Assembly: GCA_963989385.1 (NCBI GenBank)
Contig: OZ022509.1
Location: forward strand, 54,293,431-54,357,430
DNA length: 64,000 nt
Direction of reading: 5' to 3'
Origin: Ctena decussata
Lineage: Eukaryota; Mollusca; Bivalvia; Lucinida; Lucinidae
Both the position numbers and the translations under genes were made by a program. The notes under the pieces were generated by a model. The model searched no databases. It was not told the DNA's origin and saw nothing but the letters and a program-made list of their open reading frames with translations. Below, piece after piece: positions 43,998 through 53,600 of the stretch (positions are counted from its first letter, which is position 1; the number at the start of each line of letters is the position of its first letter).

Positions 43998-44347
43998 GTA
44001 CAATAGTGGCATCTCAACAGGATGTAGGAATATCAACCATTAATCATCCAAGTGGTTTACAGAATTTAAATCAAGACTATAGACCTGGGAGGGTAACGCA
44101 TGGAGACTCGTCAAACACAGGCCAGTTTACCAGCATTAGACCAACAATGTTGAACACCATGAGGGGATCAGCAGGAACATGCTTTTGTGATATCTGCGGA
44201 AAGGGGTTCCCATATCCTTCAAATCTTGAGGTTCACAAGAGAATTCACACTGGAGTTAAACCATTTGCGTGTAAACTATGTGATAAACGATGTACAACTA
44301 AGTCAAATCTCAAGTCCCATGTACTATACAACCATTATAAAGAGTAA
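43998..44347 (+). CDS. Alternative terminal exon 15: long lead and two C2H2 fingers
   Basis: The acceptor is TTTATTTTCAG at 43997. The gt split codon and 115 codons end in TAA. A lead of about 58 polar residues contains [11 protein letters not shown]. Fingers are CDIC...[11 protein letters not shown], and CKLC...H-x4-H with CDKRC. Nearest relative is exon 16 (lead motif DVGIS[TA]IN, YKE or IKS tail). Finger 1 helix is PYPSNLEVH, one conservative change from exon 14; finger 2 helix TTKSNLKSH is shared with exons 16 and 17. Confidence 0.9.
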
Positions 44348-45334
44348 TATATGTTATGTCTTAAAGTCACAGATTCACTGTCGAGAGAGAGAACTTTGAG
44401 ATGGAATGTTTGCCTCAATGTTTATAGGGAGACTGTTCTTAAAGGCCTAGATTCAGAAACCACCGGCAAGAGATTAAAGACAGGACTTCTCTGCCGGGGG
44501 GTCTGGTTCCCAGTACATAGCAATGTTACCTGTACAGGTGAAGGTGTGAAAATTTAGTCAACCAATCAGTGGACCAGAAATAACACTTATGGTGATTTTA
44601 TTGGCTAACTGGAGGTGTTGACACTATGAGATCAAGAGACAGAATGACACTGTGGAAGTTAATCCTCCTTATATAGTACCATCCCTGTCTTTAACTACCT
44701 ATTTGAGACTTTAAATGGGCGGGGCTACTGTGTTATTGATAAAATTAATCCCAGTCAACTGTATATTTGATAGATATAAACCCCAGTCAACTGTCAATCA
44801 TTTCCCAGGTAAATTCCTGTGCAGGACCTAGAGCCAATCAGTTATTGGATTTTTATGACCTCCTGGAGATGTTTACACTTAGGTGGCTGAAGAAATACTG
44901 AGATAAATGTGTCAACTAATTCTGCCTTTTATAGTCCACTAGTCCACCTAGGCCTTTAAATGAAAGAATTTGTTCTTTAAGGAGAGTATTGGACGGACAC
45001 AGGGGGTGCCAAGTGCGTGCAACTATGGTTTTGTACCACTGAGCCACTTGGGCAACGGCGTTAGGAGAACTGAACTGAACTGAACTAAGGAGAGTAACTT
45101 GTGTCCTTTGAAAAAAAGTGCCAAATTGAAGATGAGATTCATGTATAGTAAAACAAGAACTCAGTCAAAAACATTTGGTAGGAGGATTAAACAAGACAAA
45201 GATGGGACCAAAACATTGAGCCAGATGTAAATGAAGAAGAGAATGCTTTTAGCTGTCATTTATCTCTCTGAATAAATCTTTCACCACATTTCAGAGCTTT
45301 TCAGTCCATTTATTTGCTGTAGATCTCTTATTAA
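44348..45334. other. Non-coding spacer
   Basis: About 44560-44620 and 44850-44880 share CAATCAGT and inverted GATTTTATTGGCTAACTGG phrases. A minus-strand tRNA-like A-box (TGGCTCAGTGG) at about 45040-45062 hints at another SINE fragment. No exon. Confidence 0.45.
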
Positions 45335-45757
45335 CACCTAAGGTGTCTAGAATGAAAATATAGTAGTTGAATTTGCAAACAGTGTAGATCCAGATTAGGC
45401 AGCTCATAAAGAGCTGCCTCACCTGGATCAACACTGTTTGCTGTCAAGTTTTAGAATTCTCAGCATCATACACCTTGGGAGTAACAGTTTCTGAAATTTT
45501 TTGGACATATTTTGTTGTCTGTTTTTTGGCACTTTAAGGTTAACCCATTGCATTCTGGGTATTTTTTGTCGTCTGCTGAAATTGTCGTCTGCATCAAAAA
45601 TCAAGAATATTCTGACAATATTGGTCTCTTGTAGAAATGATGTCTAGGCAGCAAACAGTTTGGATCTCAGATCAGGCCCTACATTTGTTGGGCCTGATCT
45701 GGATCCAAACTGTTTGCCTAGATACCCCTAAAGGGATATCCCGAATAAAATGGGTTA
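45335..45757. repeat. Family A then family H MITEs directly before exon 16
   Basis: Family A (about 45360-45542) abuts family H (45540-45757, TTAACCCATTGCATTCTGGG to GAATAAAATGGGTTAA). The latter ends 19 bases before the exon 16 start, so the exon's branch-point region borders or lies within the element. Confidence 0.85.
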
Positions 45758-45776
45758 ACAGCTACTTTATTTTCAG

Positions 45777-46156
45777 GTACAAACATACCATATGCAGTAT
45801 TGGTAGCAGCCCAGCACGATGTAGGAATATCAGCCATTAATAGCCAAAATAATCTTCTGGAACTAAGTCAAGACTATAGCTCTTCTACAGAAACACCTGG
45901 AGAATCGACAATCACTGACCGGTTTCCGGAGCCTAGACTGCCGACAGTGTTGAAAACTATGAGGAGAAGAGGAGGAACATGCTATTGTGATATATGTGGG
46001 AAAGGGTTCGGGTATCCACACAATCTTGTGGTGCACCAGAGAATTCACACCGGGGTCAAACCATTTGCGTGTAAATTTTGTGACAAACGATGTACAACTA
46101 AATCAAATCTCAAGTCCCATGTACTGTACAATCATATAAAGAGTAATAACTATTGA
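45777..46156 (+). CDS. Alternative terminal exon 16: long lead and two C2H2 fingers
   Basis: The acceptor is TTTATTTTCAG at 45776. The gt split codon and 125 codons end in TGA. The lead of about 68 residues begins TNIPYA (as exon 14) and continues with QHDVGISAIN (as exon 15). Fingers: CDIC...HQRIH with helix GYPHNLVVH, TGVKPF, CKFC...H-x4-H with CDKRC. The finger 1 changes S to H at helix position 2 and E to V at position 5. The lead's final MRRRGG is basic. Most similar to exon 15 overall. Confidence 0.9.
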
Positions 46157-47272
46157 GTATTTGGGTGAATGGGTGCAATTTTTAGGGGAGGCAACTATGC
46201 AATTTTCATTTTACCTCCCTTCTCAATTGGGGATCAACCCTAAAAGAAAAGAAGTTGATGTAAATGCAATTAAGAGTAGCTCCCAATGAGTTGGGAGTTG
46301 TAGCACAACTCCCACCTTATTGGGGTCTACTCTTAAAGAGTTTCTTCCCCTAGGGAGCAAATTTTTTCCTTTAAGAGTAGCCCCTAGTTCCTAAGCAATA
46401 AAGTTAGCACTGTTGAAGAAAACAGTAAATACAACTTTTGAATCAATAACATGACTATGGAAAACTGTAAAATGTCAGGGAAAAATTAGGGAAAGTCAGG
46501 TAATTTTGAAGTGGAGGATAAGACTTACTAATAGTGGCAACCCACCTTAAGTGACCTAGGGGAATTAAAAGCACTTGATCTAGAACTGAAAAGAAGTCTT
46601 GACAATTTGAGCCGCGACACGAGAAAACCAACAATGTGGTTGTGCGCCCAGCACAGACTCAGATCAGCCTGGGCATCTGCCCAGTCTGATCAGACTCTTT
46701 GCTTAGCACTTAAAGGGTAGCTAAGGGTCTAATCTACCTCCATGCCGACAGCGAAGTCTCTGATCAGACTGGGCGAATGCCCAGTCTGATCTGAGTCTGC
46801 GCTGGGCGCACAACCACACTGTTGGTTTTGTTGTGTCGTGGCTGATTTAATTGTGATTAGGATAGAGAGTCGAAATTCAGACTTATGACCTGTGTATTTC
46901 AAACCTGTCATTTGTTTGTTGAATAATTTGTCCTTTTTTCACTGTTTGGAAGACACACATATTATATGATATGAAATAAATAAATGAAATAGAAATGAAA
47001 TAGAGGATGTTAAATTTTAACTGAATATGGACTCTAATACTGGCTGTTCAAAGTTGATGAAGAGTAGATATATACAAATTTCGTCTTATTTTGCTCAGTT
47101 CCTTGATTTCATATTTGACAGTAATGGGGTTGTGGGGGATGGGGAGATGGTGGTTAGCCTGTCTTGAGGTCATGGTCACAGAGGTGGCACAGGTTTCCCT
47201 ACCTATGCTTTCAACTGAGCCAGTCAGTTACCACATGTGTAAGAGTGGCTGATTAGCCAGATTTTTTATTAT
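46157..47272. other. Spacer with palindromes and one family B MITE
   Basis: 46190-46390 holds nested AAAGAAAAGAAG / CTTAAAGAGTTTCTTCCCC hairpins and an ACTCCCAATGAGTTGGGAGT turn. The family B copy is 46608-46844 (TGAGCCGCGACACGAG ... TTGTGTCGTGGCTGA). The rest is plain. Confidence 0.6.
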
Positions 47273-48450
47273 GCCCCCGAAGGAACTTCGGGTGGCATAT
47301 TAAAATCGCACCGTCCGTCCGTCCGTCCGTCTGTCAGTCCGTCCGTCCGTTACAAATCGTGTCTCAGCGATAACTTTAAAACCACTGAAGCAAATTTGAT
47401 GAAACTTCACAGAAAGATAAAGCATGATGCGAAGGTGTGTCGCGCGCAAGACTTAGGTCCCTACGCCCAAGGTCAAGGCCACAGTTGGGTCAAAGGTCAA
47501 ATTGGGTCTCAAAATCGTGTCTCAGCAACAATTTTAAAACCACTCAAGCAAATTTGCTGAAACTTAACAGAAAGATAAAGTATACTGAGAAAGTGTGTCG
47601 CGCGGAAGACTTAGGTCCCTACGCCCAAGGTCAAGGTCACAATTGGGTCAAAGGTCAAATTGTGTCTCAAAATCATGTCTCAGCAATAATTTTAAAACTA
47701 CTGAAGCAAATTTGCTGAAACTTCACAGAAAGATACAGCATAATTAGAAGGTGTGTCACGCACAAGACTTAAGTCCCTACGCCCAAGGTCAAGGCCAGTT
47801 GGGTCAAAAGTCAAATTGTGTCTAAAAATTGGCTCTCAGTGATTACTTATAAACTACTGAAGCAAATTTGATGAAACTCCACAGAAAGATGAAACATAAT
47901 GAGAAGTTGTGTTGCACATCACATTTGGGTTGCCAGGTTCAAGGTCAAGGTCACAATTGGGGGTCAAAGGTCAAATCTTGCCTCTATGATAGCTTAAAAC
48001 CTGCTGAAGCTAATGTCATCAAATTTCACAGAAAGGTAAACCATAATGAGAAGGTATGTTACACACAATTTTTATGATCCCAAATCCAAGGTCAAGGTCA
48101 CAATCTGGGGTCAGAGGTCAATTCATGTCTCGGCAATTACTCAGAAAAGTACCAAAGCAAACTTTAAAGAAAGATAAAGCCTAATGAGATAATTTACCAT
48201 GCACAAGACATAGATTCCCACACACAAGGTCAAGGTCATAGCCTGAGGTCAAAGGTCAAGTCATTCATCCTCAGTTACCTAAAAACTTCTGAAGTAAACT
48301 TCATTTAACATCATGAAAAGGTAAACCAAAATGAGAATGTATATCATGTGCTAGACTCAGGTTCTATGCCCAAGGTCAAGGTCACAACTAGGGCTCAAAG
48401 GTCAGTTTAAGGGGCCTTCGGGGGCATTTGTTACACACTGTAACATTTCT
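47273..48450 (+). repeat. ATGCCCCCGAAGG element with 160-bp tandem units
   Basis: Left end ATGCCCCCGAAGG-AACTTCGGG, right end CCTTCGGGGGCAT near 48414-48426. A CCGT simple repeat follows the left end. Then come some six diverged units of about 150-165 bp with CCCAAGGTCAAGGTCACAA, GGTCAAAGGTCAAAT and GAAACTTCACAGAAAGATAA. Non-coding; the open frames ride on the tandem units. Confidence 0.85.
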
Positions 48451-48454
48451 TGTT

Positions 48455-48722
48455 TTTGGTTGATTTGATGCTTAACGTCCACGGTAAACAACTAAGGTTA
48501 TGTCGGGATGGTCAGTTAACCTAACCACACTATTCCTGGGCAGGCTTAGACCTCCTAAGCGGTTAACCAGTACTAAGTGCACATACTTTCGCCAGTAACT
48601 GACAACTGCCCTTCTTGAATCAGCGGAAGGAGAAACAAAAGTATGTGGCCAGACCGGGATTCGAACCCAGGACCCCTGACTTACGAGTCAGGTGCCCTAC
48701 CGATTGTGCTACCCGGCCCGGT
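48455..48722 (-). repeat. tRNA-derived SINE, minus strand
   Basis: On the minus strand it starts GGGCCGGGTAGCACAATCGG (A-box region) and has an exact B-box GGTTCGAATCC. The would-be anticodon arm CTGAC/GTCAG has a six-base loop, so it is not a functional tRNA. A body with GTATTACTGGTTAACCGC-like sequence follows. Confidence 0.8.
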
Positions 48723-48921
48723 GATTAGCCAGAGGGTTGACAGCAGATGTTCATTATCAACATCATCAGCTTACCTATATGGGTGTGGTATTGACCAAAT
48801 TCTTAGTCATTGGCCACTTTGCACAGTACCAGGAGGGTTGATTTTACCCTTGTGGTGCTTGGAATGCCACATGACTACGAGTAAGGTTTTGTTGTCGCCA
48901 CCACTGCATTGGTGGTATTAG

Positions 48922-49163
48922 ATGAGCCACATCATGTGATTTCCAACAATGTGGCATTGGTGACAAGTGAAGGCTCTGATCAGACTGCACATAAGTGTAG
49001 TCTGATCAGGACCTTTGCTTGTCACATCAGCCATCTAAGAAAGTGGCCCAAGCCGTAGAGCCAACAGTGAGGTCTCTGATTACCTTGTCTAAAAGAGAGG
49101 GATGATCTGAATATCACATGACAAAATTGCCATATTGTTGGAAGTCATATGACGTAGCTCAAT
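48922..49163. repeat. MITE-like element, second copy
   Basis: Sister of 6357-6565: ATGAGCCACATCATGTGATT at the left, AGTCATATGACGTAGCTCA at the right, core CTGATCAGACTGCACATAAG and inverse. Confidence 0.8.
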
Positions 49164-49278
49164 TACTGTCATGTGCTTGTATTTTTGCCATGACTATTCA
49201 CTGTGAATAATGCTAATTCATTGTCATTGTCACTAACCACTTAAGTCTGCTTTTGCAAAATGGTTTATTGTGTTTCAG

Positions 49279-49682
49279 GTGGGAGTAATCAGCATGCAAA
49301 ATTTATACCAGTTCATCAGGGAGTTATTGTAGAAATATCAAGTATCAACAATACAGCCAGTGATCAGAAAGATGTACCACTTAAGTTAAAAGCTTGAGAG
49401 TCATCTAAAAGAGAATGTTTTCCCAATATGATGTCATCAACAGTGGATATGATGTCATCCACACAAGATATGATGCCATTAACAAAGCCCCCAAATGGGA
49501 GAGGGCCAGTTCCTTTTTGTGATATTTGTAGAAAGAGCTTCTCATTTCCATCATATCTAGAAAGACATATGAGAATCCACACTGGGGTCAAACCATTTGC
49601 TTGTGAATTTTGTGATAAACGATGCACAACAAAGTCAAATCTCAAGTCACATATAATTTGCAGTCATTGTAAAGATAAATAA
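49279..49682 (+). CDS. Alternative terminal exon 17: finger exon interrupted by in-frame stop
   Basis: The acceptor is TTGTGTTTCAG at 49278 with a gt split codon. The phase-1 frame encodes 38 residues (GSNQHAKFIPVHQGV...) and then meets TGA at 49395-49397. The same frame reopens, and from ATG at 49428 encodes three MMxxT-type repeats, finger 1 (CDIC...HMRIH), TGVKPF and finger 2 (CEFC...H-x4-H, CDKRC), ending at TAA. Fingers are intact and close to exon 18. Either the exon now makes a finger-less isoform, or another acceptor is used (an AG at 49398 would restore the frame but lacks a good pyrimidine tract), or readthrough occurs. The parallel stop in exon 18 argues against a random error. Confidence 0.75.
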
Positions 49683-51542
49683 GTGTTATACTGAAGGTGA
49701 ATGATGGAACAACTCTGTCATCTTAATTTTTGCCTCCCATTTCTGTGGGAGGTCAACTCTTAAAGGAAAGAATTCGTTACTCTGGGGCAAATTCTTTCCT
49801 TTTATTAGAAAGGAACCCTTTTAGGAACAGTTTCATCATACAAGAAAGCAAAAAGGGGAAATTACAAAAGTTGTACCCCCCCCCCCCCCCCCCCCCCCCC
49901 CACACACACACACCTTTGAAAAAGTGGTGGAAAAACATAACACCTTGTAGTGTATGAATACACTGCCAAGAGAGATCACTCTGACATGCAAGTATTTTTC
50001 CCATTTTTCATGGGGAGCTTATCTTAAAGGACAGAATTTGCTCTCTAGAAGGTATAAACTTTACCCTTGAAGGTGAATGGGTGCTTTTAGAGGGGAAGCA
50101 ACATTGCATATTTCATTGATGCCAGCTTCTCCATGGGGGTCAGCTCTTAAAGGAAAAAAATTTCCTTCTCTAGGAGCAAATTTTTTTCCTTTAAGAGTTG
50201 ACCCCCTTTATGGAACAGTTGTCATCCAGGGAAGCAAACTGGAAAACATTAACATCAAAGCTGCTCTCCCTTTGAAAAAATGTGAAAACATGAAAGTGTA
50301 TGCCTTAAGAGTAGCCCCAATTGATAGATAAATAACTTGAGATTTTACCTCCTGTTTAATAGCATTTCAGTCATATCAGGTTAGGTGATAGTTAAAGACT
50401 ACATAAAATGTATAACCCTATTATGGTGGGAAAGAATTCTGCCTCCAGCTGGATTTGAACCAGGGACAGCTAGATCTGTAGGCCAGCGCTTCACCCAATG
50501 AGCTGTAGGGGCTCCTATTCCCAACTGAAGGGATTCATATGACAGGGAAGCAAATAGTACTTTGTTGAAAAATGTCTCAGTTCCTAAAGTGGCAGCTTAA
50601 CACTAAGCACCAGTGACAAAAATAACATAATTTGCAAACAGCATAGATCCTGATGAGGCAGCTCATAATGAGCCGCCTCATCTAGATCTACACTGTTTGC
50701 CCTCTAGTCTTTGAACTCTCAATATGAAATGTTTTGGACAAGGCATTTTTTTAATTTTTGCAGACGTAAATTTTGTCGTCTGCTTTTTGGTGCTTAAAGA
50801 GTTAAGCTATGAATGTGTAGCCATAGACTGCATGTAATAATAGATGTGCCTTCTTGAGTGTTAGTGTTAGAAGTGTTAGTTATAGTTACTGTAACCGACC
50901 CTTGTAGCGCACAGGGCGCTAACGTTTTCAAAATGGTGGCAAATACTTGTAGTAAGTTTTCTCTTTTATAAGTGCACATTTCAAAGAGTTTTTATATTTT
51001 TAGGGAAACAATTTTAAAGGCTAAGCATATGAGAAAAGCTGCTTATGGTCACAGAAAGATAGAGAAGCTTTACTAAAATGAAAAATGAAAGATTCTGTAG
51101 CATTTTACAGCTCTTGTATACTAGCAAAAAAAAGGCAAAAACTGATGAAAATATGTGCGCTTATAGTCATATGCCTTATAAATTACCATGATGTGCACTT
51201 ATGGGCATGTGCGATTATTGGGTCGAATACGGTATCCAATTAAAAGAATTTATTTTAGCTCGCCTGAGTGAAGTTCAGGAAGAGCTATTGTACTATCCCT
51301 GGCATCGGCGTCGGCGGCGGCATTAGCAAAATGTTTAAGTTTTACGTTACAGTTTTTCAGGTGATGGGCAAGGCGCCGTCAGGCGAGCTATCCTGTCCCA
51401 CTGACAGGTCTTTTTTCCCTTCCAAAACAATCCCAAAGACCTAGATCTGTCTTGTAAGACAGATCTAGCTCTGTGGGATTGTTTTGGAGAAAAGAAAGGC
51501 ATTTTATCACTGAATTACACAAGACTGACGTACATATTAAAG
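49683..51542. other. Spacer dominated by repeats
   Basis: AAAGGAAAGAATTCGTTAC hairpin (49760-49802), poly-C/(CA)n (49877-49912), AAAGGAAAAAAATTTCC hairpin (50145-50195), and a minus-strand SINE (about 50325-50514, A- and B-box decayed). A family A element follows (50600-50806), then the short TTTTAGCTCGCCTGA repeat (51254-51413) and a family C palindrome (51411-51500). No exon. Confidence 0.7.
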
Positions 51543-51735
51543 AGCTGCAACACGACAAACATAACAAAGTGGCATGTGCCCAGCCAAGACTCAGATCAGA
51601 TCGCTGTTTGCATGGAACTAGCTTAGACCTAAGCTACATAAAGCGCATAGTAAACTCTCGTCAGACTGGGCAGCTGATTTATATCTTTGCTGGGCCCACA
51701 TGCCACTTTGTTGGTTTTGTTGTGGCATTGCTCAT
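51543..51735. repeat. Family B MITE, shortened
   Basis: GCAACACGACAAACATAAC at the left and TTGGTTTTGTTGTGGCA at the right; the middle is reduced. Confidence 0.75.
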
Positions 51736-52449
51736 TTGTATAGTTTTGGAATGCTTTACTTTCTTCTTATAACCAAATAAATAGTGTGCGTTCCCCTTCT
51801 TTTCTGATAAGATATTTGATTGTGTGGTAAACAATTCTGTTTTGGGTGTAGCCCCTTATTCCTTCATCTGTCAAGGACCAGAGCCAGAGCTTTCTTAAGA
51901 GAATGCATTTTATATACCATATTAATCCATATAAATGCCCCTGCTCTTATAAATACCCCTGTCTCTTTTCTGAGCTGGTTAAAATCACCTTAGGTGTATG
52001 GGTATACTTCCATTTTTTTCTATCAATTGTACAGAAAAACAACTTTCATGAATTCTTGTTTGCCTCTCTGGAGGACATTGTTCTTCCTAAAAGGGTCTTC
52101 TTTATAAGGAATGAATTGGCATTTGCTCCTAAAGGAGCAAATTCTTTCCAGTAAGAGTTAACCCCTATTGAGAACAGAGGCAAAAACATGAAAAAAAAGA
52201 ATTGCTTCCACTGGAGGAATATCTGTTCTCCTTAATACTGTTTTATTAGAAGTACTTTTGCAGTGGCCAATTTACTACTCTTTAGGCTCTAAATGATGCC
52301 CCCCTTAGGTAAAGTGCAATGCCCCAGAGCGTTTAATAGGACTTATACAGCTATATTTACACCTCTATATTTTTGTACCATTTTATCAAAGTGAACAATT
52401 TTTGGACTTCCTGTTTGCTTCCTGGATAACGTAGTACTGTCAAAACTGG

Positions 52450-52575
52450 ACATGTTGCAGAGGGGAGGTGGGTGGGTGGGTGTGTATGTGAGTGTGTGTG
52501 TGTGTGTGTGTGTGGGGGGGGGGTAATGTAGTACTGTCAAAACTAGAATGTTGCATGCAGAGGGGGGGGGGGACA
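52450..52575. repeat. GGTGGG/(GT)n/G-run microsatellite
   Basis: (GGTG)n, then (TG)n and two G-runs, flanked by a direct repeat of TAGTACTGTCAAAACT. Histidine/threonine-rich minus frames are artefacts. Confidence 0.9.
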
Positions 52576-52670
52576 AAACTGAAAATGGCAGAGTTGCTTC
52601 CCTTCAAAGTGTACTGAATTACCTTAAGTCTGCTTTTGTACAACATGACAGGGTTGATATTTTTTTGCAG

Positions 52671-53097
52671 GTGGGAATAGTCAGCATGCAAAATTAATAC
52701 CAGTTTATCAGGGAGTTATTGTAGAAATACCAAGTTTCCACACACCCAATGATCAAGATCTACCATTTAAGCAATGACAAGAGAGTCATCTAAAAGGGAT
52801 ATGATGTCATCAACACCAGATATGATGTCACCAACACCAAATATGATGTCATCAGCAGTGGATATGATGTCACCAACACTAGATATGATGCTATTAACAA
52901 AGCCCCCAAACCTGATGCCACAAGTTCATTTCTGTGATGTTTGTAGAAAAGGCTTTCCCAGCCCATCACATCTAGAAATACACAAGAGAAGTCATACTGG
53001 GGTGAAACCATATGCTTGTGAATTTTGTGATAAACGATGTACAGCTAAGTCAAATCTCAAGTCACATAGATTTCACAGTCATTCTAAAAATAACTAA
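52671..53097 (+). CDS. Alternative terminal exon 18: lead frame and finger frame overlap at ATGA
   Basis: The acceptor is TTTTTTTGCAG at 52670 with a gt split codon. The phase-1 frame gives 35 residues (GNSQHAKLIPVYQGV...), clearly homologous to the exon 17 lead, and ends at TGA 52775-52777. The finger frame begins with ATG 52774-52776, so stop and start share ATGA, and the finger frame is shifted by one. It encodes five heptad-like MMSxTxx repeats, finger 1 (CDVC...HKRSH) and finger 2 (CEFC...H-x4-H, CDKRC), ending at TAA. An AG at 52770-52771 would put the fingers in the array's phase 1, but with a poor tract. Reinitiation is another possibility. Last finger exon in the window. Confidence 0.75.
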
Positions 53098-53199
53098 ATA
53101 CATTGACATAGTGTACAAGTGCATCTAAACTGCATGACAGTTCATTAATAAACAGACCCCATTTTACATGGAATTCTGTTATTTTTCGTATGTTGCACA

Positions 53200-53275
53200 C
53201 TTTTTACATACTGGAGAGAAAGCATACTTGTTCTTTTTACATATTTCAGAGAAAGCATTCAGGTTAGACTTTTAG
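53200..53275 (+). pseudogene. Relic of a finger linker after exon 18
   Basis: ACATACTGGAGAGAAAGC and CATATTTCAGAGAAAGCATT read as HTGEKAY- and GEKAF-like pieces in one frame. No complete Cys or His pair remains. Confidence 0.6.
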
Positions 53276-53360
53276 CTACTGCGGTGAAGTCTCATTATAT
53301 TAATTCTTATAAATGCCCCTGCTGTAGTAAATGTTGCCTGCCTCTTTTTATAAAATAATG

Positions 53361-53600
53361 TGAGCCACGACACGACAAAACCAACAATGTGGTTGTGCGC
53401 CCAGCGCAGACTCAGATCAGCCTGGGCATCCGCCCAGTCTGATCAGAGTCTTCGCTGCCCGCATGGCGGTAGCTTAGGCCCTTGGCTACCCTTTGGGCAC
53501 TTAACGAAGAGTCTGGTCAAACTGGGCAGATGTCCAGGCTGATCTGAGTCTGCATTGGGCGCACAACCACATTGTTGGTTTTCTCGTGTCGCGGCTCATG
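53361..53600. repeat. Family B MITE, well preserved
   Basis: TGAGCCACGACACGACAAAA and TTTTCTCGTGTCGCGGCTCA are almost perfect inverted ends. It is the best of the eleven copies for defining the family. Confidence 0.9.

Noticed and set aside
47437..48077. Two repeat-protein-like open frames
   Set aside because: They follow the 160-bp tandem units of a non-coding mollusc repeat.
48643..48722. Possible tRNA gene (exact B-box)
   Set aside because: Six-base anticodon loop and continuation into a SINE body; treated as SINE head.
1..53100. BTB or other shared N-terminal exon
   Set aside because: Looked for BTB-like sequence in the open frames of both strands and found none; the shared exons must be elsewhere if the splicing model is right.
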